This document shows positions 33,715 to 41,940 of a stretch of 64,000 bases of DNA, piece by piece. Position 1 is the stretch's first letter; every line of letters begins with the position of its first letter. Source of the DNA: Candidatus Poribacteria bacterium (GTDB lineage: Bacteria > Poribacteria > WGA-4E > WGA-3G); contig JAJEJA010000118.1 of the NCBI GenBank assembly GCA_022828145.1, forward strand, positions 51,283 through 115,282, read 5' to 3'. The position numbers were made by a program, and so were the translations under genes. The notes under the pieces are model-generated. The model was not told where the DNA came from and made no database searches. It worked only from the letters and a program-made list of their open reading frames with translations.

Positions 33715-34767
33715 ATGAAAGCGGCTATACTTGAAAGCCTTGAAAAGTTTGATGTTCGGGATGTTCCAGAACCCGAAATAGATAACGAATCTGCCTTGAT
33801 GCGAATAGAATCTGTCAGTATATGCGGATCAGATGTCCGAATCTTCCACCACGGCAATCCTCGTGTTGAACCTCCCACCATTATCGGACATGAAAACTCA
33901 GGTGTAATTGTCAAAGTCGGCAAGGATGTGACGCGTGTTAAGGAGGGAGATCGCGTCTCTATCGGCGCGGATGTGCCGTGTGGTCAGTGCCAGTGGTGCA
34001 GAAATGGTCTCGGTAATAATTGTCATATCAATTACGCCATCGGTTATCAAATTCCGGGGGCATTTGCACAGTATATGAAACTCCCGCGCCTTGTTTTAGA
34101 AGAAGGTCCCGTCACACCCTTCGGTAAGAGTCTCAGTTTTGATCACGCTGCACTTGCTGAACCGCTTGCCTGTGCTATTAACGGTCTTGAACTCGTAAAT
34201 ATGTCGCTTGGAAAGTCCGTTGCAATTATAGGATTGGGACCGATTGGATGTATGATGATTGACCTTGCACGAGTGATGGGAGCGACAAAGGTTATCGCTA
34301 TACAAAGAAGCAAACTACGGATGGAGATAGCCAAGTTCTACGAAGCAGATGTTTATATCGCTTCTGAAGAGGAGGATGTCGTTGAACGTTGTCTTGAGGA
34401 AACGGATGGTGAAGGTCCGGATATAGTCGTAACGACTTGTGGTTCCGTTGAGGCACACGAACAAGGTGTTGAAATGGTAGCACACCGCGGCTATGTAAAC
34501 CTATTCGGAGGACTACCGAAGACGATGCGTCCGATGCAAGTGCTTTCCAATACAATTCACTATAAGGAGTGTTTTGTAACCGGTTCCCATGGATGTGTTC
34601 CGCGTCATCATGAATTGGCAGTTCGCCTTCTTGAAAGAGGTTTAGTTCGCGTAGAACCGCTTATCACACACCACTTTCCACTCGTTGAGATAGAACAGGC
34701 ATTTGAAGTAATGGAGTCCCGACAGGGCATGAAAATTATGATTCATCCTCACGCTGCATCAACCTAA
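33715..34767 (+). CDS. Zinc-dependent MDR dehydrogenase (sorbitol/threonine dehydrogenase-like)
   Basis: 350 residues, paralog of the preceding gene but clearly different. CGSDVRIFHHG and GHENSGVIVKVG for the catalytic zinc, CGQCQWCRNGLGNNC for the structural zinc, and IIGLGPIGCMMIDLA for NAD. FGGLPKTMRPM near the C-terminus resembles L-threonine/sorbitol-type members. AAGGA precedes ATG. Two MDR enzymes in line after rpe suggest stepwise oxidation of a polyol or sugar phosphate entering the pentose-phosphate pathway (inference). Confidence 0.88.
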   Translation: MKAAILESLEKFDVRDVPEPEIDNESALMRIESVSICGSDVRIFHHGNPRVEPPTIIGHENSGVIVKVGKDVTRVKEGDRVSIGADVPCGQCQWCRNGLGNNCHINYAIGYQIPGAFAQYMKLPRLVLEEGPVTPFGKSLSFDHAALAEPLACAINGLELVNMSLGKSVAIIGLGPIGCMMIDLARVMGATKVIAIQRSKLRMEIAKFYEADVYIASEEEDVVERCLEETDGEGPDIVVTTCGSVEAHEQGVEMVAHRGYVNLFGGLPKTMRPMQVLSNTIHYKECFVTGSHGCVPRHHELAVRLLERGLVRVEPLITHHFPLVEIEQAFEVMESRQGMKIMIHPHAAST

Positions 34768-34816
34768 AAAAGTAAATGACGCAGTATAAATACCATAAAC
34801 AAACTAATTGACATCT

Positions 34817-35332
34817 ATGAGCGACTTTACAAAGTTTATACGAGATATACCTAATTTCCCCGAACCCGGCGTATCATTTAAAGACATTACACCGCTGTTA
34901 GGGAATGGATTAGCCTTTAATGCTGCAATTGATATATTCGTAAATCGTTTTAAATCTGAGTTGATTGACGTAATTGTAGGAATTGACGCTCGTGGTTTTA
35001 TCCTTGGTGCCGCCCTGGCGCATCGTCTGGGAGTCGGCTTTGTTCCAATACGTAAGAGTGGCAAGTTACCTTTTGACTGTTATGAAGTGACCTACGATCT
35101 GGAGTACGGTGTTGACACACTCGCTATCCACCAGGACGCTTTTCCAAACGGAAGTCGCGTTCTGATCTGTGATGATGTCTTAGCTACGGGTGGAACGCTC
35201 GCAGCATCCATTGAACTTGTCAAAAAACTTAGCGGGAACATCGTAGGTATTGCGCTATTGTTAGAACTCACGAAATTCGAGGGACGTAAAAAAGTACCGA
35301 ATCAACCGATCTTTTCTCTGGTTGAAATTTAG
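34817..35332 (+). CDS. apt: Adenine phosphoribosyltransferase
   Basis: Purine salvage: adenine plus PRPP gives AMP. About 171 residues: IRDIPNFPEPGVSFKDITPLL at the N-terminus, GIDARGFILGAALAHRLGVGFVPIRKSGKLP, and the PRPP-binding VLICDDVLATGGTLAASI, all typical. ATG at 34817 is preferred to TTG at 34808. It ends about 95 bp before a tRNA gene. Confidence 0.96.
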   Translation: MSDFTKFIRDIPNFPEPGVSFKDITPLLGNGLAFNAAIDIFVNRFKSELIDVIVGIDARGFILGAALAHRLGVGFVPIRKSGKLPFDCYEVTYDLEYGVDTLAIHQDAFPNGSRVLICDDVLATGGTLAASIELVKKLSGNIVGIALLLELTKFEGRKKVPNQPIFSLVEI

Positions 35333-35426
35333 CTGCAAATGAGGTTTAATGCCGAACCGCGCAATTGACAGAAGTCAGCAGATTGCCACCGTAATATTTG
35401 TGAATATATGGAGTTCTAACGGATGC

Positions 35427-35499
35427 GCGCCTGTAGCTCAGCGGATAGAGCAGAGGCTTCCTAAGCCTTGTGTCGGGGGTTCGATTCCTCCCAGGCGCA
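35427..35499 (+). tRNA. tRNA-Arg (anticodon CCU)
   Basis: 73 nt with the full cloverleaf: acceptor GCGCCTG (35427-35433) pairs with CAGGCGC (35492-35498) and discriminator A. The D arm starts TAGCTCAGCGG, the anticodon stem GAGGC/GCCTT closes the loop TTCCTAA with CCT at 35460-35462, and the T arm is GGGGG-TTCGATTC-CTCCC-like. The CCA end is not encoded. It reads AGG codons. An ORF that crosses it is spurious. Confidence 0.95.
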
Positions 35500-35562
35500 T
35501 CCATTATGTAATATGCCTAAGTCTTTCCATCTGAAATATAGTTTAGAAAATAGGAGCATTTG

Positions 35563-37512
35563 ATGTACAGATTTAATATCTGGAAAATTGTTTTAATCAT
35601 TGGCGTTTTGCTATTATCACTCTTATACCTTATGCCTACACCGGATAGTTTATACCTACCCCTGTACGGTAACCTACCGTTGTGGATCCAAGAAGACCTT
35701 CCTCTTTTTGAAGTCACAGAGGATAATGCTTTTAAGGTAAACTTAGCAGACGTCGACTACCCTGAAGGTAAAAACTTACAAGAAGCAACCGATGAACTGC
35801 AAGACGTCTTTAATGTCCATTTAAAGAACCTGGGATTTGAAGAAAATGTCGACTATGAGTTTGACAGTACTGAAGAAAAAGAATTCTTCGTCCGACTTAT
35901 ATCTGATAGAGCAAAAGAAAACCCAAATGAAACACTTGAAAATTTGCATCTATACGGGAGTATCCCACCAACGTTAAGGAAAATCCTACCCGCAAACCGA
36001 CTGAAGTTAGGGTTAGATCTGAAAGGGGGTGTTCACCTTGTGCTTGAAGTTGATTTAGAAAAATCAAAACGAGCGTTGCTAAGAGATAATGCTTATGCTA
36101 TTCCCGAAACGCTTAAGGCTGAACAGATTATATGCCGACAAGCCGAATTGGTTAATGGTGAAGATGCACTAAACGTCCTCGTTGAAATTCCTTCCCGTTT
36201 GAAATCTGATCAAAAAGAAAAGGATAAATATCTAAAAAAAGCAGTTGAACTTTTGAACGATGTAGACTTTTTTGAGGACGCAGAGGTCGTTACTGAAAAT
36301 GAGTCACAAACAATGTACCGGCTCAATTTAACAGAGAAGAGTATGCAAGAGTACAGTGATGCGGCAATTCAACAGGTATTGATCGTGTTGCGTAATAGAG
36401 TGGATGCTTTCGGTGTTGCTGAACCTTCTATTGTCCAGGAGGCGAATCGTCCAAGAATAATCATAGAGTTACCAGGGGCAAAAGACTCATCAGAACCGCT
36501 CCGTATTGTCCAAACTATGGGACGCTTAGAATTCAAAATCGCAAAGAAATCACCATCAGGTGGCAGCCTGTGGACCGGATCAGCCAATACGCCACCCCCT
36601 GCACCAGAAGAACTGGATGAAAACGACGAAATTCGGTATCATTACGAAACCGGGAACTGGTATGTCTTGGAAAGTCCCGTCCTCTTATCAGGACACAACA
36701 TTGAAGATTCAAGACCCAGCACCGGATCCGCTTTTAACATTGTGGTTCTTATGACCTTTGATAGTGAAGGTAGCAACAAATTCGCAAAAATCACTGGTGA
36801 ACATATCGGAGAACACCTGGCAATTCTTCTTGATGATAAGGTGCAATCTGCTCCAGTCATCAGAACTCAGATTAGAAGAAATGCTATGATTGAGGGAAAT
36901 TTTACATCTGAGGAAGCAAACTATCTCTCAAATATCTTAAATGCAGGCGCTTTCCCTGTTGGTGTTCAAGTCGGTGAAGAACGGGCTGTCGCTCCCACCC
37001 TCGGTCAAGAGTCTATTGATAACGGTATAAAAGCAGCTATCATCGGCATGGCATTTGTCTTGGTCTTTATGATACTTTACTATAGACTTTCGGGTATTAT
37101 CGCGATTATTGCACTTGTCTTTAATATGATCATCATCATAAGTGCTTTAGCAGGTTTTGGTGCAGCACTAACACTTCCCGGTATCGCTGGACTTGTGCTT
37201 ACTATCGGTATGGCTGTTGACGCAAATGTGCTCATCTTTGAACGGATACGGGAGGAACTACGATCAGGAAAGGCTGTTTGGGCTGCAATTACCAGCGGTT
37301 ATCAACGCGCATTTATAACAATCTTGGATGCTAATCTCACAACTTTCTTTACCGCCCTCGTCTTATATCATTTTGGTACCGGCCCAATCAGGGGGTTTGC
37401 GGTCACACTCGGCATCGGTATTCTCGCAAGTATGTTCACCGCAATCGTTGTCACACGTGAAATATACGGTTTAGTCATCGGTAATCGGGACGTGCAGAAA
37501 TTAAGCATTTAA
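35563..37512 (+). CDS. secD: Protein translocase subunit SecD
   Basis: Inner-membrane component that, with SecF and the proton-motive force, helps exported proteins leave the Sec channel. 650 residues: one N-terminal transmembrane helix (about 6-25), a large periplasmic P1 domain beginning in earnest with LGLDLKGGVHLVLEVD (about 152), the second conserved stretch IELPGAKDS, and five C-terminal transmembrane helices from about residue 490 with LTIGMAVDANVLIFERIREELRSG. An inserted, acidic region in the first 150 residues makes it longer than E. coli SecD. GGAG six bases before the ATG fixes the start. Confidence 0.95.
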   Translation: MYRFNIWKIVLIIGVLLLSLLYLMPTPDSLYLPLYGNLPLWIQEDLPLFEVTEDNAFKVNLADVDYPEGKNLQEATDELQDVFNVHLKNLGFEENVDYEFDSTEEKEFFVRLISDRAKENPNETLENLHLYGSIPPTLRKILPANRLKLGLDLKGGVHLVLEVDLEKSKRALLRDNAYAIPETLKAEQIICRQAELVNGEDALNVLVEIPSRLKSDQKEKDKYLKKAVELLNDVDFFEDAEVVTENESQTMYRLNLTEKSMQEYSDAAIQQVLIVLRNRVDAFGVAEPSIVQEANRPRIIIELPGAKDSSEPLRIVQTMGRLEFKIAKKSPSGGSLWTGSANTPPPAPEELDENDEIRYHYETGNWYVLESPVLLSGHNIEDSRPSTGSAFNIVVLMTFDSEGSNKFAKITGEHIGEHLAILLDDKVQSAPVIRTQIRRNAMIEGNFTSEEANYLSNILNAGAFPVGVQVGEERAVAPTLGQESIDNGIKAAIIGMAFVLVFMILYYRLSGIIAIIALVFNMIIIISALAGFGAALTLPGIAGLVLTIGMAVDANVLIFERIREELRSGKAVWAAITSGYQRAFITILDANLTTFFTALVLYHFGTGPIRGFAVTLGIGILASMFTAIVVTREIYGLVIGNRDVQKLSI

Positions 37513-37545
37513 TAGCAAAATCGGAAAGGATAAAAGGATAGACAA

Positions 37546-38712
37546 TTGGAATTTTTAAGAGATACTAAGTTTGATTTCGTCAGTAAATACCGTACAGGGT
37601 TTATGTTCTCTGCCTGTTTAATCCTTATCGGTATCGTCTTCCTGATAGTTCACGGGGGACCCAATTTTGGAATCGATTTTCGCGGAGGTGTGAAAATAGA
37701 AGCAAAATTTGATAGGGCAGTAACAGAAATAGAATTAGAGACAAAGTTAGCCGAATTGGGATACGAGGGTGTGAAAATACAACTCGAACCTAATGAAAAC
37801 AAAGCCTTCATCTCAATGGGACATCGTCCTGAATTTCAGAAACAAACGTATGATATACCCGTCATGGGAGACCCTGGTGATGCGACCGCAAAAAGTCTTC
37901 AAGTGAGCAGTTCAATAGATAAAGCACATCTACTGAAACCGGGTGCAACAGTTGAATTAATCGATGGCAATTTACAACGACGGAACGAAATTGACCAAGT
38001 AGAAACCGTCGCTGAGGGTACCGCAATTCAACTGGTGTTTCTAAATGAATTTGGCATAGACCTGACAGAGAATGCTATTATCCAATTACAGGCAAGTATC
38101 GGTAGCATTCTTACAGAAGCACTCTTGGAAGGTGGTGGTGATTGGCATGCAGTTCCAGATAACATCAATGTTACTGAAGTAGGACCCAGTGTGGGACGCG
38201 ACCTTAAATGGTCAGCACTTTGGTCTGTTATCTCATCCATTGCTATTCTGCTGATTTATATCTCTTGGCGGTTTGAGTTCCGTTTTGCCATCGGGGCAAT
38301 CGCAGCACTCGTTCACGATGTCCTTATCACGTTAGGGTTATTCGCTGTGTTATCAAGAGAAATTAATCTACCCACAGTCGCAGCGTTCCTCACAATTATC
38401 GGATACTCGCTAAATGACACAATCGTTGTATTTGACCGTATCAGAGAAAACGGTATCTCTTTACGCGGCACAGAATATGTAGAAGTCCTAAACCGTAGCA
38501 TCAATCAATCGCTAAGTCGAACTGTGATTACATCCCTGACAACGTTGTTTGTTGTTGCTGTCATTTTTGTACTTTCCAGCTCGGGTGAGGAAATCAACAC
38601 ATTCGCTTTAGCATTGATCGTTGGTGTGCTAATCGGAACATATTCCTCAGTGTTTATCGCCAGTCCAATCGTATATCTATGGCAACGACGAGAACAGGAA
38701 GCAGAAGCATAA
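37546..38712 (+). CDS. secF: Protein translocase subunit SecF
   Basis: Partner of SecD. 388 residues: N-terminal helix (about 16-36), GPNFGIDFRGGVKIEAKFD, periplasmic domain with a long insert, VGPSVGRDLKWSALWSV before the five-helix core, and IGYSLNDTIVVFDRIRENG. TTG is taken as the start codon because AAAGGA lies seven bases before it and there is no suitable ATG. The gap to secD is 33 bp. Length is greater than the usual 300-320, because of residues in the periplasmic domain. Confidence 0.94.
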   Translation: MEFLRDTKFDFVSKYRTGFMFSACLILIGIVFLIVHGGPNFGIDFRGGVKIEAKFDRAVTEIELETKLAELGYEGVKIQLEPNENKAFISMGHRPEFQKQTYDIPVMGDPGDATAKSLQVSSSIDKAHLLKPGATVELIDGNLQRRNEIDQVETVAEGTAIQLVFLNEFGIDLTENAIIQLQASIGSILTEALLEGGGDWHAVPDNINVTEVGPSVGRDLKWSALWSVISSIAILLIYISWRFEFRFAIGAIAALVHDVLITLGLFAVLSREINLPTVAAFLTIIGYSLNDTIVVFDRIRENGISLRGTEYVEVLNRSINQSLSRTVITSLTTLFVVAVIFVLSSSGEEINTFALALIVGVLIGTYSSVFIASPIVYLWQRREQEAEA

Positions 38713-38715
38713 TAT

Positions 38716-39453
38716 ATGAAAGTATTGATCTTTAATGCATATACAACAGGACAAAATCACAAACTTGAAAATCCGCTCAGTGCTGAAGATTGCCGTTCTT
38801 CTGGTCGTCTTAAGTCTCGTATAAAGGAACTGTGTGGTTTCAATGAAGAGGGATGGTATAGCAAGGATAGAGACTACCGACTACCCGCTGGAGAGATGTT
38901 CACCGGACCTATGTCCACCCAATTGCGTGAAGGTTTAAAGCTGATACGTGAACATGAAGACTACGGTAAAACTACCGTTGACCTCTATTATCCCTGGTAT
39001 TACTGCCGAGTTGACGAGAAGAGAGAACCTGTTAACGAAAAGGATATCGTTATCCCCTTTGATACTGCGCCCCTTCACGAACTTGAGATATTGGAACTTG
39101 GTGAGAATGGTGTTCCTGAACGCACAATAGAACTGCTTGAGCGTTACGACCTCGTATTTTCGTTATTGAGACCTGACGACATTCAATCTTTACAGCGTGT
39201 TTTTGAAGTGGAACGTTCAGTGCCACTCATTTTCCTACTGCCAAAAAGTCAGAGAAAGGCAGTTAATGAGGATTTACCGAATGTCCACGTGGTTGAAACA
39301 GGAAGAGACTTGCAGAAAAAACTCCGCACTTCAAATTATGCCCTCAAAGGCGTTGTGATGAGAAGATTGTTTGAAGCTGCGTGTCGTGATGGTTTTCAGG
39401 TTTTTGAGGATATAAGGAAGAATCCGCAAATAATACTTGATGTAATAGTTTAG
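38716..39453 (+). CDS. Unknown protein encoded directly after secDF
   Basis: 245 residues with no signal peptide or membrane helix. Its ATG follows the secF stop by three bases, so translation is probably coupled. Conspicuous parts are MKVLIFNAYTTGQNHKLENP at the start, FTGPMSTQLREGLKLI, and VDLYYPWYYCRV, then ERYDLVFSLLRPDDI. The general arrangement (short Rossmann-like beginning, then a 'product levels' segment) faintly recalls the DUF6884/YaaA-like group, but I would not assign it. Cytoplasmic. Confidence 0.75.
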   Translation: MKVLIFNAYTTGQNHKLENPLSAEDCRSSGRLKSRIKELCGFNEEGWYSKDRDYRLPAGEMFTGPMSTQLREGLKLIREHEDYGKTTVDLYYPWYYCRVDEKREPVNEKDIVIPFDTAPLHELEILELGENGVPERTIELLERYDLVFSLLRPDDIQSLQRVFEVERSVPLIFLLPKSQRKAVNEDLPNVHVVETGRDLQKKLRTSNYALKGVVMRRLFEAACRDGFQVFEDIRKNPQIILDVIV

Positions 39454-39483
39454 CAAATCTACTGGATTGTCCAAGTTAAACTT

Positions 39484-39579
39484 GTAGGTCGGGTAGAGCG
39501 AAGCGTCAATAAAATATTAACTGGCGACAGGATAGACATTATCATCACGTGTCGGGTTTCGTTCCTCTACCCGACCTAC
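39484..39579. repeat. MITE-like inverted-repeat element, family A copy 2
   Basis: GTAGGTCGGGTAGAG at 39484-39498 and its perfect inverse at 39565-39579, 96 bp in all. The interior has AATAAAATATTAACTGGCGAC-like text (split by one base from copy 1) and GTGTCGGGTTTCGTTCC. Outer flanks, CTGGATTGTCCAAGTTAA on the left and TTTAGTCTGAACTATCCA on the right, are themselves inverted copies of each other. Confidence 0.85.
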
Positions 39580-39626
39580 TAATTTAGTCTGAACTATCCA
39601 ATACCTCATTATTGAAGGCTGATAGG

Positions 39627-40985
39627 ATGAATCTTTCAACACCTCCTGCTAATCCTAATACAACCTCCATCATAGGTGAATCTGACGCGATGCAGGCTGT
39701 TATACGTAAAGTCCATCAGGTTGCACCGACGACTGCAACTGTTCTCGTCACAGGGGAAACAGGTGTTGGAAAAGATGTTATCGCAAGAACCATCCACGAG
39801 AATAGTCCTCGCAAAGACCGTTCCTTTCAGGCAGTCAACTGCGGCGTGCTATACCAAGACCTCCTGCAAAGTGAACTTTTTGGACATGAAAAAGGGGCTT
39901 TTACAGGTGCAACGAATCAACGACGCGGTATGTTCGAACTCGCAGATGGTGGCACGTTATTCCTTGATGAGATAGCAGAAATGTCTCCAGAAGTACAGGT
40001 GAAGTTTCTCCGAGTGTTAGAGACACAAGAATTCACACGACTCGGCGGAGAAAGAAACGTAAAAGTTGATGTGCGTATTATCGCTGCGACAAACGTCAAT
40101 CTCGGTCAATCGGTCAAGGAGAACAAGTTTAGGCAAGACCTATATTATAGACTAAACCTATTTCAGATCCACATCCCCCCACTCCGTGACAGACGTGAAG
40201 ACATACCGCTTTTTGTAGATGCTTTCATAGATGAATTTAATGAGAGACACAATAAAACTATTACTGGTATAAAAGCGGACGCACTCAACCATCTTCAAAA
40301 TGCAGATTTACCAGGAAATATCCGACAACTCAAAAATGCGGTTGAATCCGCGATGATCGTAGCAACATCAGATAAACTTCAGATAGAAGATTTTCCTAAG
40401 GAGTTAGAACTTGGTCATTCCCAATTTCCTGTTCACGTTTTAGATCAACCTGGAACAGCAATGCAGGTCATAGATCTACCCCCTGAGAGTATCGCTGCAA
40501 AAAATGAAGCCATATACAAGACAATCCTTGCCCTGATTGCGTACGTGTCGCGCTTGCTTAAATCAACGACTAACCCTGAAGATCAAACGTCCTTCCCAAT
40601 GACCGATGTGGAAAACGGTTGGATGCATATCGCAGATACTGACGATGCTGCTGATGTTTTTAGAAAAGCTTACGATGTACTCTTAGCAAGTCAAGAGGGA
40701 CTGGAGAATCTGACACCAGAAGAAGTAACATCAATTGCTACATCGGTAGAACAACGCGGAGACCAGCACAAACCGGACGAATTTCTGCCAATATTGGATG
40801 AGGAAAAGGTCATCGGATGGGTCGGCATGAAAATGGAGGAAATTGAAAAGGCAGCCATCTATAAGACGCTTAGAGAAACCGGCAATAATAAGACAGAAGC
40901 GGCGAAAATACTCGGCATCGGTGTGCGAACGATATACAGAAAATTAGACGAATACGAACAGCAAAACAACAACACTGACGATTGA
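39627..40985 (+). CDS. Sigma54-interacting transcriptional activator without receiver domain
   Basis: About 452 residues. The AAA+ domain begins within the first 20 residues: Walker A GETGVGKD, the sigma54-contact loop GAFTGA (about residue 91), Walker B LFLDEIAEM and PLRDRREDIPLF. The C-terminal 40 residues are a Fis-type helix-turn-helix (NKTEAAKILGIGVRTIYRKL). There is no N-terminal receiver, GAF or PAS domain, so regulation may be through expression, a partner or the region between the AAA+ and HTH domains (about 270-400), which is unusually long and not recognised. ATG at 39627 follows GAAGG; a TTG lies upstream. Confidence 0.9.
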   Translation: MNLSTPPANPNTTSIIGESDAMQAVIRKVHQVAPTTATVLVTGETGVGKDVIARTIHENSPRKDRSFQAVNCGVLYQDLLQSELFGHEKGAFTGATNQRRGMFELADGGTLFLDEIAEMSPEVQVKFLRVLETQEFTRLGGERNVKVDVRIIAATNVNLGQSVKENKFRQDLYYRLNLFQIHIPPLRDRREDIPLFVDAFIDEFNERHNKTITGIKADALNHLQNADLPGNIRQLKNAVESAMIVATSDKLQIEDFPKELELGHSQFPVHVLDQPGTAMQVIDLPPESIAAKNEAIYKTILALIAYVSRLLKSTTNPEDQTSFPMTDVENGWMHIADTDDAADVFRKAYDVLLASQEGLENLTPEEVTSIATSVEQRGDQHKPDEFLPILDEEKVIGWVGMKMEEIEKAAIYKTLRETGNNKTEAAKILGIGVRTIYRKLDEYEQQNNNTDD

Positions 40986-40992
40986 ATAGACC

Positions 40993-41595
40993 TTACAGGA
41001 AAAGATCCCGCACTTGACATTGAAAACCTTCGATAACATCCTCTCCCTCAAGGATATCATCCCCATGCAAGACGGTCATATCTTCAGGCGACCGATACAC
41101 TGCCACAGTCTCTCTACGCGGATCCATTACCCAGACCATCGCGCAACCCGCATCTAACCATTCATCTACTTTCTCATCAATTTTAACAGCGATGGCAGTG
41201 TATGTGTCGCTTGGAGAAATTACCTCAACCGCAAGATCGGGGGCACCCTCCCAGTAACCTTTTGGAATGCCTTTTTCATCAATTGCTGCTTGGCGAACAA
41301 AGGCAGCATCTGGAGCACGCACGGTATCTGGATTTTGAGAAATCTTAAATCCTGTGCCTGCACTACATACGCACCCTAATTTGTTCTTTTTAACAGACTT
41401 ATAAAGACAACTTGCAATCTTACTCCTCATAACACCGTGTGCAAATCCAACGAAGGGTTTTCTATGTATTACTCCTTTTACCAATTCATATCGATAGCCA
41501 TCATCAGTCTGTTTCCACAGGTCTTCAGCTGTGAGGAGTGTAGGTTGAGCGGATGGTAATTCTGAATTGTGTGGCTTTAGTTCTCTATCTTCCAT
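40993..41595 (-). CDS. Uma2-like (DUF820) PD-(D/E)xK nuclease-fold protein
   Basis: About 200 residues starting MEDRELKPHNSEL. YRYELVKGVIHRKP, then VRAPDAAFVR (conserved PD region) and DLAVEVISPSDTYTAIAVKIDEKVDEWLDAGCAMVWVMDP, which is a canonical Uma2/DUF820 core and closer to the family consensus than the copy at 2.4 kb. Function unknown. ATG at 41595 is used; the frame is open further to 41625. It converges on the sigma54 activator, leaving only 7 bp. Confidence 0.85.
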   Translation of the reverse strand: MEDRELKPHNSELPSAQPTLLTAEDLWKQTDDGYRYELVKGVIHRKPFVGFAHGVMRSKIASCLYKSVKKNKLGCVCSAGTGFKISQNPDTVRAPDAAFVRQAAIDEKGIPKGYWEGAPDLAVEVISPSDTYTAIAVKIDEKVDEWLDAGCAMVWVMDPRRETVAVYRSPEDMTVLHGDDILEGEDVIEGFQCQVRDLFL

Positions 41596-41621
41596 TTGTT
41601 TATACCTCAACACGTCAAATC

Positions 41622-41690
41622 TCAAAGATGTTCCAGGTCCTCTAAATCTTTATGACGACCACTCGCTAGCTTGTATAATTTTAGATATTC
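41622..41690 (-). pseudogene. C-terminal stump of a DUF6036-type nucleotidyltransferase
   Basis: In one minus-strand frame, between the small ORF and the Uma2 gene, the sequence reads EYLKLYKLASGRHKDLEDLE, then HL and a stop. This is very like the end of nucleotidyltransferase proteins (AbiEii-like/DUF6036) that commonly follow the small conserved ORF located just upstream here. There is no start or remaining catalytic domain, so only 22 codons are left. Too short for gene finders; found by reading the frames. Confidence 0.6.
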
Positions 41691-41913
41691 AGTCTGATGG
41701 GAATTCAACAATTTCAAGAACTCTTTCAAGTCGTGCGGTAGTTGGATCGTAGCCATAGTTTATTTGCCGCATCGATTCAAGTGCTGCCAATCGTTCCTGT
41801 GGTGTTTTTGAATGCCAATACTCTCTATCGTCTGATTTATCAAACAGTGATGTAACAGAGAGTTTGCTTCTATCTATCCTAAAAGTATCAAGGTCAGTTT
41901 CTTCTTTTTTCAT
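41689..41913 (-). CDS. Small antitoxin-like protein of nucleotidyltransferase pairs
   Basis: 74 residues: SDDREYWHSKTPQERLAALESMRQINYGYDPTTARLERVLEIVE. Proteins with this core are common in Poribacteria, cyanobacteria and similar genomes, typically overlapping a downstream nucleotidyltransferase gene of AbiEii/DUF6036 type, so an antitoxin-like or partner role is thought likely (family knowledge). Here the partner is reduced to its last 22 codons, so this gene is a survivor of a broken pair. ATG and complete reading frame remain intact. Confidence 0.7.
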   Translation of the reverse strand: MKKEETDLDTFRIDRSKLSVTSLFDKSDDREYWHSKTPQERLAALESMRQINYGYDPTTARLERVLEIVEFPSD

Positions 41914-41940
41914 AACGTTCTCATCTGTATGATGGGAAAA

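Noticed and set aside
35365..35397. TTGACA...TAATAT promoter before the tRNA
   Set aside because: The spacer is 21 bp, outside the usual 16-18, so I do not list it as a promoter.
35349..35534. 61-residue ORF across the tRNA
   Set aside because: It covers the whole tRNA-Arg cloverleaf; it is a chance frame.
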